A stretch of 64,000 nt of DNA from Cylindrodendrum hubeiense (GCA_014621425.1 JAANBB010000014.1:186001-250000), one strand, 5' to 3'. Positions 19,510-32,165 are shown, counted from the first letter of the stretch. Numbers and translations are program-made. The notes: generated from the letters alone by a model not told the origin.

Positions 19510-22500
19510 TTATACACCAAAATGGACATAGGGAATCCAATACGGCAGTCCCATTTTTTCATCCTCGTCGATGATGACGTCTCTTGGCAAACGATCATTT
19601 CTCGTGTCTCCGCCAACTGCAACCTGAGCACTAGTTTCATCCTGTCCCCATCCTGCATCCCCCGTGTCAATCGGCGTGCCAATTTCTCTAGCCACTCGCT
19701 GCTCACTTAGCCAACAATCTCGAAGCACTCTGGTAGCATTATGGAGTCCCCAGGCGACCGATTTGTCCGACTTTCCACGCTCCCTAATTCCTTCGTATGT
19801 GATCCTCGCCATATCAACGCAGAGTTTATCTTCAACTTCCCATAATGTGCCAATGACATGACGGAACCCAGCTAGCTGAAACCCACTGACAAGGTGAATA
19901 CTTTCGTCAATAAACTGGCTATTATGGATTTGGCCGGTACCACAAGCAGAAAGATAGGCGAGGAAAGGAGAATGCTTGCGAAGATTCATCTCTAAAAGGT
20001 TCGCGACCGTAAGAGGATTCTGTTGTCCGTCCTCTAGGATAAGATGGCTATTTGATGGGTTTTTTCTATCCGTGTAACCATGGCCGGCGAAATGAAATAT
20101 CTCACACTGGAGTAAATGGGAAAGGACATCGTTCTTCCTGCGTCCGGGTTCGAGGGGATCGATCGACATTGCTTCGCATAAGCCATGTACCACAGCTGTT
20201 TCCCTAGCTGCAAAATGGAGACTGGAACTTCCTGGTGTATGCTCCATTGCGACCAAAAGTGCCTGGTGGGGAGTGAACGCCGAGATTGGGCGTCGGCGAC
20301 CATGAATGATTGATTTGATGGAGGTGTTGTAAGAAGAAATGACCCTATCGAGGACTTTTTCGGAGGAACACTTGCTATAAATTCCGGCCGCATGAATTGG
20401 AAGTTTGGTTAGAAGTCCGGTGGGAATCCACCACACATGTGGCCAATCGTTTCCAGAAGGAGGTCCAGTGAAGCCTAGAGTCTGCAGTACTGGGTCCGCG
20501 ATACAATGCCATAGCCACTCCAGAACCTGAGGGCTATCCAAAGTACCCTTCACCAACGTTTCCCTTATTTCTGTGAGTTTAAGCTCCCGCAAAAATACTG
20601 AGCGTATTTGATCCTGCTCGACAAGGATTGCATCGCAACGGAGGTGGCTAATGTTGATGAAGATAATAGGACCGAGTTTTGCAGCCGCTCTTACTTCCAA
20701 CTCGTTCGGCGGAAGCAGAAACTCCTCGAACCCAGGCTTTTCACGAATTTCCGCTATCAGTTTGTTAAACTCACTGCCTATCTCGTAACGTCGATTCGCC
20801 CCAAGGCCCCACGATGATGTCTGGGGTTTTGGCACGGCTTTTTCGCGATCGGGCTCTCCTAGCTGGTCACCAAGGCTGATGAATCGTTCAGCTAGCTGAG
20901 GAGAAATCTCCTCTAAGTTGATTATGTCGGCCCGTATCTCATCGAGAGATGTTGCAAGCACGCCGCGACCTCGCTCCAGAAATCTGAGCGCAACAGACGG
21001 TTCTTTGCCAACCTGTAGCGCAGCGGCAGCAGCGTCGGAAGCGAAGCCGGCCACATCGCTCAGAACCTTTTGCTTGTCAGAGTTCCTAAGGGATCGCACT
21101 ACCAATTGAGGAATAGGGTCCGCCACAATCTCCGAAGTCTCATAAACTCGCTCCCAATTTAAAGATTCTGCATGCCGTCGAATGGCTGCCCTGCCAGCTG
21201 CTACACGACTTTTTACTGATGACTGATTCTGGTGTAGCGCAGATTCGTAGCATAAAATAGCTTCTTGGAGATCGTTATCCGACTTTGTTACTGTGAACCG
21301 TTCGTGAATGGCGCCTCCAAGGTTAGAAAGAAATCCTGCTCGGAATTCATCGGTCTTCTCCGTTGCATTGGTTGCTTGTCTCAAAGTTTCAATAGACTCT
21401 TCTAGATCGGCCATAAGCCGAGTGCTCTCGTACTGAGTTTGAAGGAGTAATCCAAGCTGACCCAAGTGTATCGCTTGATCGATATGATTTTCTCCCGTCA
21501 CTTCAATTGCCTTTCTTGTCATTTTAATACTCTCTTTAAGGTCCTTCATAGCCCCAAAGATACGGAATCTGGCAAGGAGGTGGATTCCGAGTTCCTTAAG
21601 AAAGAGCCCTCGCTCCGGATGATCCTCAGGAGTTATATTGATCACCACTCTAGCCGTTTCAATCGACTCTTTGATATCAGCTGGGGATCCTGTCAGAAGA
21701 TATCTGGATCTGAGGTAAGATCCATGGTTTTGTAGATGCATAGCCCGTTTAGGGTTATTCTTTTGTGTTTTATTGATGATCCTCTTGGAAATCTCAAGAG
21801 CCTCTTCAAGGTCATCCACTGCTTGCGTCCTGTCATATCTGGAGGAGAGCCCAGACGCAAGACTGGAGAGACACATAACCCAGTCCCGATGGTCCTCCGG
21901 TGTGACATCGACCGCTTGTCTTGCGAATTCTATGCTGTCTTCGAGGTAGACTATCTCTCCTGAGATGCGATACCAGGCTTCAAGGCGGTTTCCCAATGTA
22001 TTCAGCAACTGGCCTCTGAATATGTGGTCTCTTGGAGTCAATTCAAGGGTGCCTTTAGCAAGCTGAATGGATTCGTCAAGATCCGATATTGACCCAGTGC
22101 ATGTGTATCGCTTGCCGAGTTGACTAGCAAGGCACATGGCATACTCTACACGGTATGGATGGTCCACTGGTGTGTTCTTGATTGCTTTTCTGGTCAATTC
22201 AATGGCTTCTTCAAGATCAACCATCGACCCTGTGATTTCATATCTTGTGATGAGCCCCATTTCAAGCTTGGATATCCACTTTTGTCGGTCTGGGTGATGC
22301 TCCGGAGAGTAAGTGACAAGCTCCCGTAATATGCCAATAGGCTCCTCAAGACTAGATGATGTTTGTTCAAAGTAAGATTGAACCATCAATATTTTTCCAA
22401 GAGTGAACAAATACTCTGCGCGTTTTGGTTCGGACTCCGGCGTTATGTGAACTGCTTCCCTGGCCACTTTGATGGCTTCTTCGGGGCTTGTCGCTCCAGA

Positions 22501-24518
22501 CGTATCATGGTATTGATCGCTCAATATATGTGCAAGGTTCTGTAAGTAAATACCGCGGCTCGGAGAAGGACTTGGGGATGCCTGGACTGCTTGTCGAGCT
22601 AAATCGATAGCGTTTTCAAGATCTTCTTCTGCTACAGTGTGTAGATTTCGCTCGACAAATAAAATTGACAGGCTATTCAAATACTCTGCCTGACCTTCAT
22701 GACCATCTGGAGCAATCCGAATTGCTTGTTTGGCTGCAGTAATAGCTTCCTCAAGCTCAACTAGTGATCCGGAGTTTTTGTATTGATCAAAAAGAAGGAG
22801 CACCAGAGCGTGTAAGCATCCTGCCTGGTCTTGATGACCATCTGGAGTAGCTTCGATGGCTTGTCGGGCTATTAGTATCGCCTCTTCGAGATGAGCTGGC
22901 GAGTTTGAGTCCCTGTATCTATCATGGAGAAGAAGCCTAAGACTGTCCAAATATCGTCCTTGATCTTGATGGCCGTCTGTGGTGGCTTGGGTAGCTTGTC
23001 GAGCTACTCGTATCGCTTCTTCGAGGTCAACCAGTAGCTCTGAATCAGTGTACCGGTCATAAAGTAAAAGTACAAGACTGTTCAGATACTCTGGTCGATC
23101 CTGATGGCCATCTGGAGTAGTTTGAATTGCCTCTCGAGCTATAGTTATAGCTTCCTCTAGATCAGCTCGTGATTCCGAATCTTTGTACGAATCGTAAAGT
23201 AGAAGCACGAGGCTGTTCAAATACTTTGGTCGATTTTGATGCCCTTTGTGAGCAGCTTGGATAGCTTGTCGGGTTACTTGTATTGCTTCTTCAAGATCAC
23301 TTCTTGACTTTGTATTGCAGTATTGATCATACAGCAAACGCCCGAGGCTTTTCAGATACAGCCCACGAGCCGGGCAGTCACCTCGCGTTAAATCAATTGC
23401 CTCTCTGATCATATTCATTGCCACTTCAGGACCGACTCCCGAACCTGTGATGAGGAATGTTTCATATAGTCTGAGTCCAAGACTGTGTAGGATATACCTC
23501 CTGTTTTGGCCATCTTTTGGAATGGCGTGAAATATTTTCATGTCGATTTTAGAAGCCTCCTCGAGATAGATTGTCGACTGAGTCGTATTGTATCGAGTGC
23601 ATAGGATATTTGCGAGGGTATTCAGATAAGTCATTTGGTCTGCATGATCACCTGGCACTAAATCAATACCTTCCTTGATCATTTTCGTTGCATCCTCAAG
23701 GTCAACTTCTGACCCCGTATTAATATGTCTGTCAAAGAGTGCCCCCGCCAGATTCCGTAGAAACCTCCTCCGGCCTTGGTGGGTTTCCGGAGTAGTTTTG
23801 ACTAGTTGTAGTCCCATATCAATGGACCTTGTAAGATCGTCTTTTGTGCCTGTAGCTCCATAGCGGTCTTGTAGCATGGCCGCGAGGTTCCCCAGCCACG
23901 TGTACCTTTTAGCGGCTTTGTCTGGAGCTATCTCGATTGCCAATTGCATTATTCTGATAGCCTCGTCGATGTCAGTCATCGCCCCGGTACTGGAAAATTT
24001 ATCACTCAGCAAAACACCAAGGGTATTCAGGTATCCCGCTCGGTCCAAAGAGCTATCTGAACTTCCATCCACTGCTTGCCGAGATATTGCAATGGCTTCT
24101 TCAAGATCCTCCTTTTCTTCTGTATGTTGAAACTGGCGACCGAGTATATGCCCAAGGGTGTTTAAATGTCTTGCCCGATGTGGATGATTCTGCGGGGTCA
24201 TCTTGACTGACTTCCTGGCCATTTTCGATGCTTCCATAATATCTGTCTTTGATCCAGTGTTTCGATATTTGTCAAGGAGCTTGCATCCAAGGCTGTAGAA
24301 ATGACTTGCGTCATCGCCAGTTTCTTCATCCAATATATCAACAGTCCCCTATACGGACGACACAAAATCATCAAAGTCAGTCGCTGTTTCATCAATATGA
24401 ACTTTTGTGAAATCTTATGTCAAGCAAATTAAAAAAAACGAACCTGATCTGAATGACCTCGTAGAGTCAGATCGACAAGGCTCAGGGCCAGTTGATTCAC
24501 ATCCTCGTGGCCTATCAT
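19510..24518 (-). CDS. TPR-CHAT (separase-like) caspase-fold protease
   Basis: Two exons (24518-24444, 24348-19510; intron 95 nt) give 1,637 residues. About two dozen 45-48-residue TPR units of the form LEEAI-x2-ARQAI-x7-HQD-x2-YLNSL fill residues 40-1120. A helical linker leads to a C-terminal CHAT domain. The CHAT dyad is intact: His1448 in HFAGHG and Cys1494 in LSACGTG, followed by GFRHVIGTLWEVED. CHAT domains belong to the caspase/separase clan, and TPR-CHAT proteins include bacterial proteases controlled by their TPR arm. In fungi some CHAT proteases lie beside gasdermin-like or incompatibility genes. A role in regulated cell death or nonself response is therefore possible but unproven. 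No gasdermin-like gene is visible in this window. Units coded at about 22,620-23,300 are unusually alike, which suggests recent repeat gain. Confidence 0.92.
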
Positions 24519-24839
24519 TGTTTGTAGAGAGGATGCGTTTGAAGCAGGTGTAACGTCCTTGGAGGCTGTTGTGTAGCCGTCAGGGCCGATTTATAGGAAG
24601 AAAAAAGGGAGCAGACACCGAGTAGATGGGCAACAATGACGCAGCGGATCAGATGCCAAAAGTTGGAAGTGATTTGTACCCCTCTTTCGGTGCCTCCGTT
24701 CGCGCACGTGATATGTATCTCGATTTGTGGCGTCTCGTTGCTGCCTGAATAATCCTGCAAAGACGCCAACCTGTCCCTTCACTGAATACCTCGCGCCCAA
24801 TCTCAACCACATCAGTTCCAATCTACCTCGCCGCACCGT
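24519..24839. other. Intergenic, promoter of the TPR-CHAT gene
   Basis: 321 bases between two minus-strand genes. It holds the TPR-CHAT promoter and the amidohydrolase 3' region. A pyrimidine run (plus-strand GGAAGAAAAAAGGGAG near 24596) lies about 80 bases upstream of the TPR-CHAT ATG. No gene is seen. Confidence 0.4.
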
Positions 24840-26235
24840 TTATCCCTGGAACTCCTTGGCCTGAATGCCATCGCGCCAGACACTCCTGATATTAAGAGTA
24901 ACATCAATGTCGTTCAACGGATTTCCTTCAATTAGGACAAGATCAGCCTTGAGTCCCTGTGCAATTTGTCCTCGATCCTTCCAACCAAAGAGTTTAGCGG
25001 TCAATGCTGTTCCAGCATGGAGAGCCTCCTTGGGCGAAAAGCCGCACTCCTTGACTAGTAGATACAGCTCGTGGTGGAACGTCGCACCCCATGCCGTGCC
25101 CAGCCCCGGCCCAGCCGAATCAGAGCCCCTGTGAAGCGTCAGCGCCGTTCTGCGTACTCTGAATAGTGTTTATCCATCCATGACTTACACAATGATGGGT
25201 ATCCCCTCAGCCTTCAACTTCCGCACCGTCCCATACGCATTCTCCACAGTGGTCCCTTTCCTCGAAAGCCCCATGCACTGACACAGATTTGCATGTCCCT
25301 GCTCTGTTAGCTTAGACTTCACCCGCATATCATTCCCAAATCGCTCCGCCACCCCCGTCCCCTCCTTGGTGAAACTCCCCAACATTGTCAGCGTCGGGTT
25401 GCACCACGCCCCGGCCTTCTTATACGCGTCCACGATCTCCCGATTGACGGGCTCGTCGATGAAGGTGTGTGCCAGGCCGTTGATCCCCAGCGACAGCACC
25501 TCCAGCGTGTCGGCACGTGCGAGGGAATGTGCCACGGCGACGTGTCCTTTGGCCTGGGTTGCGGCGATGACTGCCTTCTGAATGTCGAGCGATGGCTTGG
25601 GGAAGACCTGCCCCATGACTGAACCGGACTCGTGCATCAACTTGGTGTAGTCGGCGCCACCGGCGGACGATAGGTTGTGTTCAACGTAGGCTTTGGCGTC
25701 GGCGGGGGAGGTCAGTTTAGGCCAAGTTGCAATTTCGGCGGCCGTCTATAAAATTGGAGGTCAGCGCAACTTTTTATCGGGGCCTGAGGGTTTCCCATGG
25801 GGAACTCTTCGGCCTCACCTCTTCGCTCTTGTCGAGCGCCGTTACTATAGACATCGGCCACCCGCCGTCGATTGTCGCCGCCAAGCCGGCGGCCTTGAAG
25901 TCAGCGGCGTCATCCTTGTTATCAGCGGCGAATTTCTTCAGCTTGTGCACGTTGACCGTCTCATTGTGCATATCCATGACGGTGGTGACGCCGAAATTGA
26001 GGGATTGGCGCAATGCCAGCTCCTGGCCCTTGTCGGCGTGGATATGGGCATCAATGAAGCCGGGAACGACGGTGTGGCCCGGCTTGGAGAGAACGGGGAC
26101 ACCGGCGTCGGCCGGTGGTGGGCCGGCGGACACGGCGAAAATGAGTCCATCCTTGATGACGACGTGACCGGACTCGATGGTGTCGATGCCAGTGAAGATG
26201 CGCACGTCGGAGATGATGAAGCTATCTGGTGCCAT
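24840..26235 (-). CDS. Amidohydrolase-superfamily protein (imidazolonepropionase/prolidase-like)
   Basis: Three exons (26235-25819, 25745-25189, 25128-24840; introns 73 and 60 nt) give 420 residues. The N-terminal beta-sandwich (IISDVRIFTG) leads into VVPGFIDAHIHADKG with the H-x-H metal pair. Downstream VAVAHSLARADT supplies a conserved His. The third exon opens with VGSDSAGPG, whose Asp is the usual last active-site ligand, and LKADLVLIEGNPL closes the sandwich. It should hydrolyse a C-N bond (cyclic amide, dipeptide-like or similar) in the cytosol; the substrate is unknown. ATG 26235 is preferred over 26331 because family members begin just before the IISDVRIF strand and the upstream stretch is low-complexity. 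It is divergent from a Zn2Cys6 regulator. Confidence 0.9.
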
Positions 26236-26968
26236 GGTGATTTTTTTTTTAAATTGCTGTAGATGAGTTGATATCGATTTTCCTTTTGCTAAGCTCTTTT
26301 GGGTGATGAGAGGCTCTTTCGTCGTCGACAACTTTGTATCCTAGACGGAATGTATAACACAAGAGATATTCAGTCGGGACTGTCAAACTCTTAGTCTTCT
26401 GAATTTCCAGTCAGAGCATGGGGCAATATCAATTGACTTACTGTTCTACTGTTATTTATAAGAAGCAAGTGAGAATGCCTGACTCTAAATACTCCAGTCA
26501 TCAGCTGCTCAGCCCGAGATATCTTCGACTTATAAAGTTTCGTGTCCGCTGGTTACATGAGATCTGGGACTCTGCATAATGCAGCCCCCCAATTCTCAAG
26601 TCCAAACCACGCGGCCAATGAATGCAATCGCTTGCATGGGTAACACACAGTCGAGGAGGTGGTATGGTGTGATGCCTGCTTACAAACAATTTAACCCTTC
26701 CTATTCGTCTGTCCACATTCCATGTGAGGGGCTTTGTATGGGACGGACCGTCATAAGTGACCACCTTATGCCGGTTTGAGCTTAGTACCCGCCAGTGTCC
26801 GACAGCGTCCGACAGTGTCCGACAGTAGTATCCGACGTGTCCGACAGTGGTTTCCGACAGCGCCCATAACACGATTATTCCTTCAGATCGTCTCTGCTCC
26901 TCTGCATATGCTCAAAGCATCTCTGCAACTTTGAGTCTAGCTTAGCCGTCTCCGACAAACCCGTCACG
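26236..26968. other. Intergenic between amidohydrolase and regulator
   Basis: 733 bases serve two divergent genes. A TCCGACAG repeat array (26796-26860) lies about 110-170 bases before the regulator's ATG and is listed separately. No gene is seen. The 123-codon minus-strand frame at 26501-26872 is antisense noise that runs through the repeats. Confidence 0.4.
26796..26860 (+). repeat. TCCGACAG array in a divergent promoter
   Basis: TCCGACAG occurs at 26798, 26808 and 26818 with exact 10-base spacing, then as a variant (TCCGACGT) at 26831 and again exactly at 26840 and 26853. Ten bases is one turn of B-DNA, so the first three would face the same side. The complement CTGTCGGA contains a CGG triplet, the recognition core of Zn2Cys6 proteins. 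It is either a small minisatellite or an autoregulatory operator cluster for the regulator at 26969. Confidence 0.75.
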
Positions 26969-28732
26969 ATGGCGGCCGATGGCGGCCGACTGCGCACAGC
27001 TCAAGCCGCCCAGGCGTGCGCAATCTGCAAGACGCGGAAGAAAAAGTGTAGCAAATCATTGCCGTCTTGCGAATATTGCACCCGGTTAGCCACGCACGTT
27101 GTTGCCTGTGGATTGGTAATACTGACAAGCGTTATAGCAAAGAGCTGGACTGTGTTTATGCTCTGGATCTAAGTCCGCAGAATCATGCCGCCCCTACTCC
27201 CGACAACTCCCACACTGCGCCGAATTGGGGAACAAGGCCGCCTGTGAATGCTATCTCCTCTCAGCTAACCCCAGAAACCACAAGTCAAGTCTATCTCGAG
27301 GTCCATGGCATTATTCGTGCGACGGGTCAGTTTGTCGACGACATCAGCGCACGTTATTTTCAGGGCTTTCACCGCCACCTGCCTATCGTCTCCCGTACCC
27401 GCTTCTACAATAACATCACGCTGGGAGCAGCCCCAGCCGCCGACGTTTCCGTCTTGCTTCTGGTTATCTGTCTGATCACGTATGCTCCCGCATTGGGATA
27501 CCAGTCCAGACATGAAGCCGCTCGACCCGTCAAACAGCACTCCCTTTATCTCACTGCGCGGTCCCTCTTTGCTCAGGTTCAAGTATCTTGCACGCCCTCT
27601 GTGCCTCTGATCCAAGCTGCAATTTTGCTAGCAGTCTACGAATACACACATGGCCGACCAGATGATGCATTGACGACCATCACAGGTAGTGCGCGAATGG
27701 CCTACGCCGCCCGCATTCACACTGGCGACCGCCTTCAAACACAGATGACACGCATAGCCGGCCACAATGCGGATATTGACTTCCTGCTACAGGCTGAAGA
27801 AGCAGCGAATACGTGGTGGGGAATTGTCGTCTACGAGCGGTATGTTTCTCAAAGTATCCTTGGCAAATAATTTACGGAGTGAATGCTAAGGCTGTGCTGG
27901 CGACAGGATCTTCCTCAGCGAAGCGACAGTCTTCGACCAGCCGATGGTGACTGTCTTTCCTGGTGGAGATGCTCGACTGCCAATCGAACCGCAAGTCCTC
28001 GACCAGCTCGACCTTTTAGACTTGGAGTCTCTACCGAATATCCCCGTGTCCTGTCTGACGTCGCCAAAGGTTGGGGGATTTAGTCGGACCACCCAAGCGA
28101 CTTGTCTTCTGGATTTAGTTCTCAAAAGCTTCAACACTCCAGCCATTGATTCTAGATTGCTACAGCTTGACAGGCTAAATACCAATATCCAAGCCTTGCT
28201 ATCATTAGTTATGCCGCAGTGCCAAGACCAATCCGGGGGGTTTTGTACAGCACTACATATCGCCATTAGGTCAGTCAATCGCTCTCCCCCCACTTTTTCT
28301 CTCTTCCATTCTCTTATCTTTCTATTTTCATTCTTTTCATTGTTAAGGAAAGGAAAGCCATATCAGTCTAGCTAAACTCCCTCGATTAGAGCGCTATTCC
28401 AACTGCACTGGCATATCCTCGATCAGCCTTCGCAGGCGGTCATTGCCTTGTTCAATCCACTGGAGGAGTGGCAGAAGAGATCGCAAGAGGCGCTTGACAC
28501 CGTTACGAAAATTGTTTTCGATACCGCTGAGTCCCTCGTCGCCGCGTCTCCCGTAAACACGGTGATTATTGACTCTATGCCTCCGACGTATCCATATATT
28601 GCTCGCGCTGCACTCAGACATATTCACAGCGACACACGGAAAGAAAATGTCGCTTGCCTGAAGAGCGCCGAAGAGGTGATCCAGACATCCCTCGATAAAT
28701 ACTTCAAACGTTGGAGTGTGGGTGATAAATGA
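26969..28732 (+). CDS. Zn2Cys6 transcription factor of the amidohydrolase cluster
   Basis: Four exons (26969-27084, 27138-27839, 27907-28269, 28390-28732; introns 53, 67 and 120 nt) give 507 residues. The first intron interrupts the zinc cluster. Joined, it reads CAICKTRKKKC (Cys17, 20, 27), Cys34, Cys37 and Cys44 with CEYCTRKELDC, the canonical spacing. The rest is a compact regulator domain: YFQGFHRHLPIVSRTRFYNN (residues about 120-140), LLLVICLITYAP, LIQAAILLAVYEYTHGRPDDA and TWWGIVVYERIFLSEA. This order is that of fungal-specific factors just after the linker. It lies between two amidohydrolase-superfamily genes and is divergent from one and convergent with the other, so it is the likely local regulator. 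Targets are inferred. Confidence 0.9.
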
Positions 28733-28782
28733 CTTGGGTTGAAATATATGAATCTCTTCCAAAGCCCTACACTTGCAATAAC

Positions 28783-31700
28783 CTAATATGGCCTGTTATC
28801 CTCCTGGGGCCAGCATGATGTGACTACAAGGTTATTGCCTTTGCTTTGTTGAGCTCCCATCAATGACTCCGGGCTTTTCCCTCGACTCTCGAAAGCTAAA
28901 ACAACAGACGCGCCAAACTCTAGTGGATTGCCCTCCCAAATCACGATATCCCCGCTTCTATCTATTCCAAAGATATCTTCCACGTTAGTTGAAACTAAAC
29001 GGACTGCCTCAACATCGTCGAGCCCAGCATACTTTGCTGTCCAACCAGCTTCCAGGGCCAGGGCATGGAGGCGATAGTCTGCTGGGAGAGCTAGATGAGC
29101 GAATCGCCAATGGTTAGCATATGAACATGACATTGGAGCATGAAGGAAATTGATGCGTACTGGGTGGAACTATTGAAATTCCGAAAGCAACACCAGCTTG
29201 TTTGAGCAAGTGTGCTGCACTAGGAGTCAAAGGCGGGCCCACAACAACGTCTCTATGACGGAATTCAGCGGGTGCCGGGCGATTTTCGGTCAGGATGACT
29301 GGGATATTTGCTTCATGAAGCTGTGAGGAGACCTTGATATGAAAATAGATCAGCAAGCGAGCACCATTTTTCTACAAAGTCGTAGATGTTTAGGGTAGCA
29401 GCTAACTCACCAGCGGTGCTTCGGCACCACCAAGAATCACCAATTTCGTACTCGGAAAGTCCATTTTAACTGCAATAACTTGTTGGATATCCCACTTTCA
29501 GATTGTTAGTATCGCTGTGGCAACATGAAGACATGTCGGAAAATTTTAAGATGACGATACTTACGTGATTATTCGCGTGAATTATGAGCGGTAGTTTCCC
29601 CGTAGCAACCTCTCCAAACACCGTAGCATTCAAGAATCCGTGCCCATCTGTGATTAGTTTGCGCAACTTCGCAATCGAATTGCCAATGGTGCCATAAGTC
29701 AACTTGGCAGAGCTGTCCAGTGTGATGTGGAGGCCAACGTCAGACTGGAAGACGCCGCCATTGTGCAACGACAAGTCAGTATCTGTACGTATACCAACAC
29801 TTACCCCAAGCAGGAAACCGCCCATGCATGTTGGAGGTGATACCGCCCTCGTGATACCGCCCATACGTGCGCGGGAGAATGCCTTCCCCTGGAGCTGTAC
29901 GCCGTATTTTGCAAAGTTAATGTTTTCTGGCTTCATTGCATCGCGTGTTGGTTCGATCAACCCGTTTCCAGTGTCGGGAGATAATACAATTTCGGTCATT
30001 CCAAGTGAAGCCGTAACGGTTGTCAAACCTGGAAGAAGATGGCCGGAAGTAAGATGAAGTGTCGTCACCGATTCTGGGGTTTGCAGTGCTAACTTTGGGC
30101 CACACTCGTCGCCACTGCCGAGGCATACTAATTTGCCATTTTCGATGATAAGAGTCATGTTGTTGCTTTTTGTACCCCGAGAAATATCTTTCAGCAAGGG
30201 GTGATCGTCGAGAAATGACTTGGCGATGCCGGTGATAACAAAGCTTGAGTTCGCAGTGCGTACATTTGTACAAAATGCGTTCCGGTCCGCAACTGCAGGC
30301 TCACTCCGCATTGGCGGAACCATTGGCACACCACTACTTGGAGAGGGTGGATCTTTAAAAGTTGTCCCCATACTCCGCTTCACCTTGGACGATTCTAGCT
30401 GGGGCACTCCATCGATAAAGACTTGCAGAGGGGTTGCGCCAATAGCGAGTGGGTGTGAGTCCCAAACCACAATATCAGCATCGTAACCAGGCAGGGCGTA
30501 GCCTATACGATAGTCAAGGTCGAGAGCTTTAGCCGGAATTGAAGTAATAGACTGTAATGCCTTGTCTTCGGGGAGACGAAACGCATGAGCTACTCCTGCC
30601 TGGTAAGCAAGATATTTGGCATTTGTCTCGGCAATGCCATGATCGGACTTGAAAGCCACTGGAATTCCGTGATCGTTTAGAATCTTGCCCGCTGCGAGAC
30701 TCGGGGAATACGCCTCCCACTTATAAAGAGAAAACTCGGCAAATGTGGCAATTGTAATGTTCCTGGTTATTTCACGATAAGTAAGCGCAAACATTCCGGG
30801 TGGACATTGCATCAGAGCAGCAGAAACGGGATGCATGTAGAGGCGCATTCCCGATCAGGTTAGGGAAGTGTGGGGTCTAACTTACTCAGCTTTCCTTTTC
30901 AACATATGAGGCACCTGCCACGCCTCTATGGCATGGTGGAAAGCTTTGATCTTAATGTCTTGCTCAGATGTAACCCGTATCATAGTCTCCATGTCTTCTG
31001 GGAGATAGCAGTGGTTGTGAAACGCAACTCGGCCCCGGAGTAGCGCGACGGTGGATTCAAGCTCAGGAATCGCTGGAAATTTGCCCGCTGCTTTGACAAA
31101 GTCATGTTGAGTCGACCTACTCGAGGTCGATGCAACACTAGCAGCCAAACAGTAATCGTCTTGCCTAGTAAGCAGTTCGCGAGCCTTTGCCAAATGTGCC
31201 CGTAGAATCCAGGCGTTCCCCATACGAGTATGACCGTACACATCCTTTGGATTCTCGCCACATGCTAGCTTCATGTAACGGACGCGTTGTTCTTCTGGAA
31301 CGCCGTACTCCAACAAAGTCTCCTCAACAACATATTCCCTGTGCTCGCCGGAATTGCGAGCATTCTTGACGGCAAACCCTTCTCCGCCCATGATATTAGC
31401 AGATCCCGGCAATATCAGGGACGAGGTAATGCCGCCGGAGGCTATTAGCATGAATGCCTCATCATACGCTTTCAGCCCATCCAAGACTCTCACAAATGGG
31501 GTCATCGGGCCCCATTCCGTCTGCATCTCGTTCACGTCGTCATTGGCTCCCCCCGTGTCTGGCCATACCCCAAGAGAATGGTGCGAATGCATGTCAACCA
31601 AGCCCGGAGTAACAAACCTGAGGTGAACGTTGTAGATTTCAAAGAGTGCATTGAAGCCAGCAGAGGTCAAGCTAGATGCTGTCGGAGCAAGCCTAGTGAT

Positions 31701-32165
31701 CAGGCCCTTCTCAAACGTAATGTCCATTGGTTCGGGATACACCGACGTGCCATCAAAGAAGGTCGCATTGGTTAGGACAACCGGCCTCTGCTGACCACTG
31801 ACACGATTCCAACGCGGATTAACGGTTCGGTTTTGGGGGTCCAGTCGTGATGGAAATGTTTTAAGAGATTTGCATTGCTGCAGTGAGTCTTCAAACCGTT
31901 TCAGAACATGGTGTAGTTCATGCGGTGAAGTTGTAAGTGGCGTGTCAAATACCGCACCTAGCTTGAATAGCCAAGAAGCGGTGATGGATACAGCGCATAG
32001 AGCGACAAGCCAACGAATTGAGGCAAAGTTGCGCGGCAACATAGCACGTTGGCTAGACCCCCCAGTAGTTTTGTTTAATGATTGCTGCGCGTCGTAGGGA
32101 GGTGCTGGGAGGTGCTGAACGGGAGCGCCAGGCGTTGGGTCGCCTTTCTCCCAGCTATTATCCAT
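28783..32165 (-). CDS. Membrane-anchored amidohydrolase-like protein (fungal 'CE9-like' family)
   Basis: Five exons (32165-30886, 30762-29565, 29494-29411, 29332-29161, 29090-28783; introns 123, 70, 78, 70 nt) give 1,013 residues. A cytosolic tail is followed by one membrane helix (IRWLVALCAVSITASWLF, about residues 55-72), so it is probably a type II protein facing the lumen or outside. A first amidohydrolase-like unit has FVTPGLVDMHSHHSLG, and a GYDADIVVWDSHPL segment near residue 540 closes its sandwich. A second, more degenerate unit follows, with LVILGGAEAPLVSSQL restored across the exon 3/4 join and DIVIWEGNPLEFGAS near the end. Fungal genome projects name similar long proteins carbohydrate esterase family 9; real activity is unknown. 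The first ATG, 32165, is used. Confidence 0.87.
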
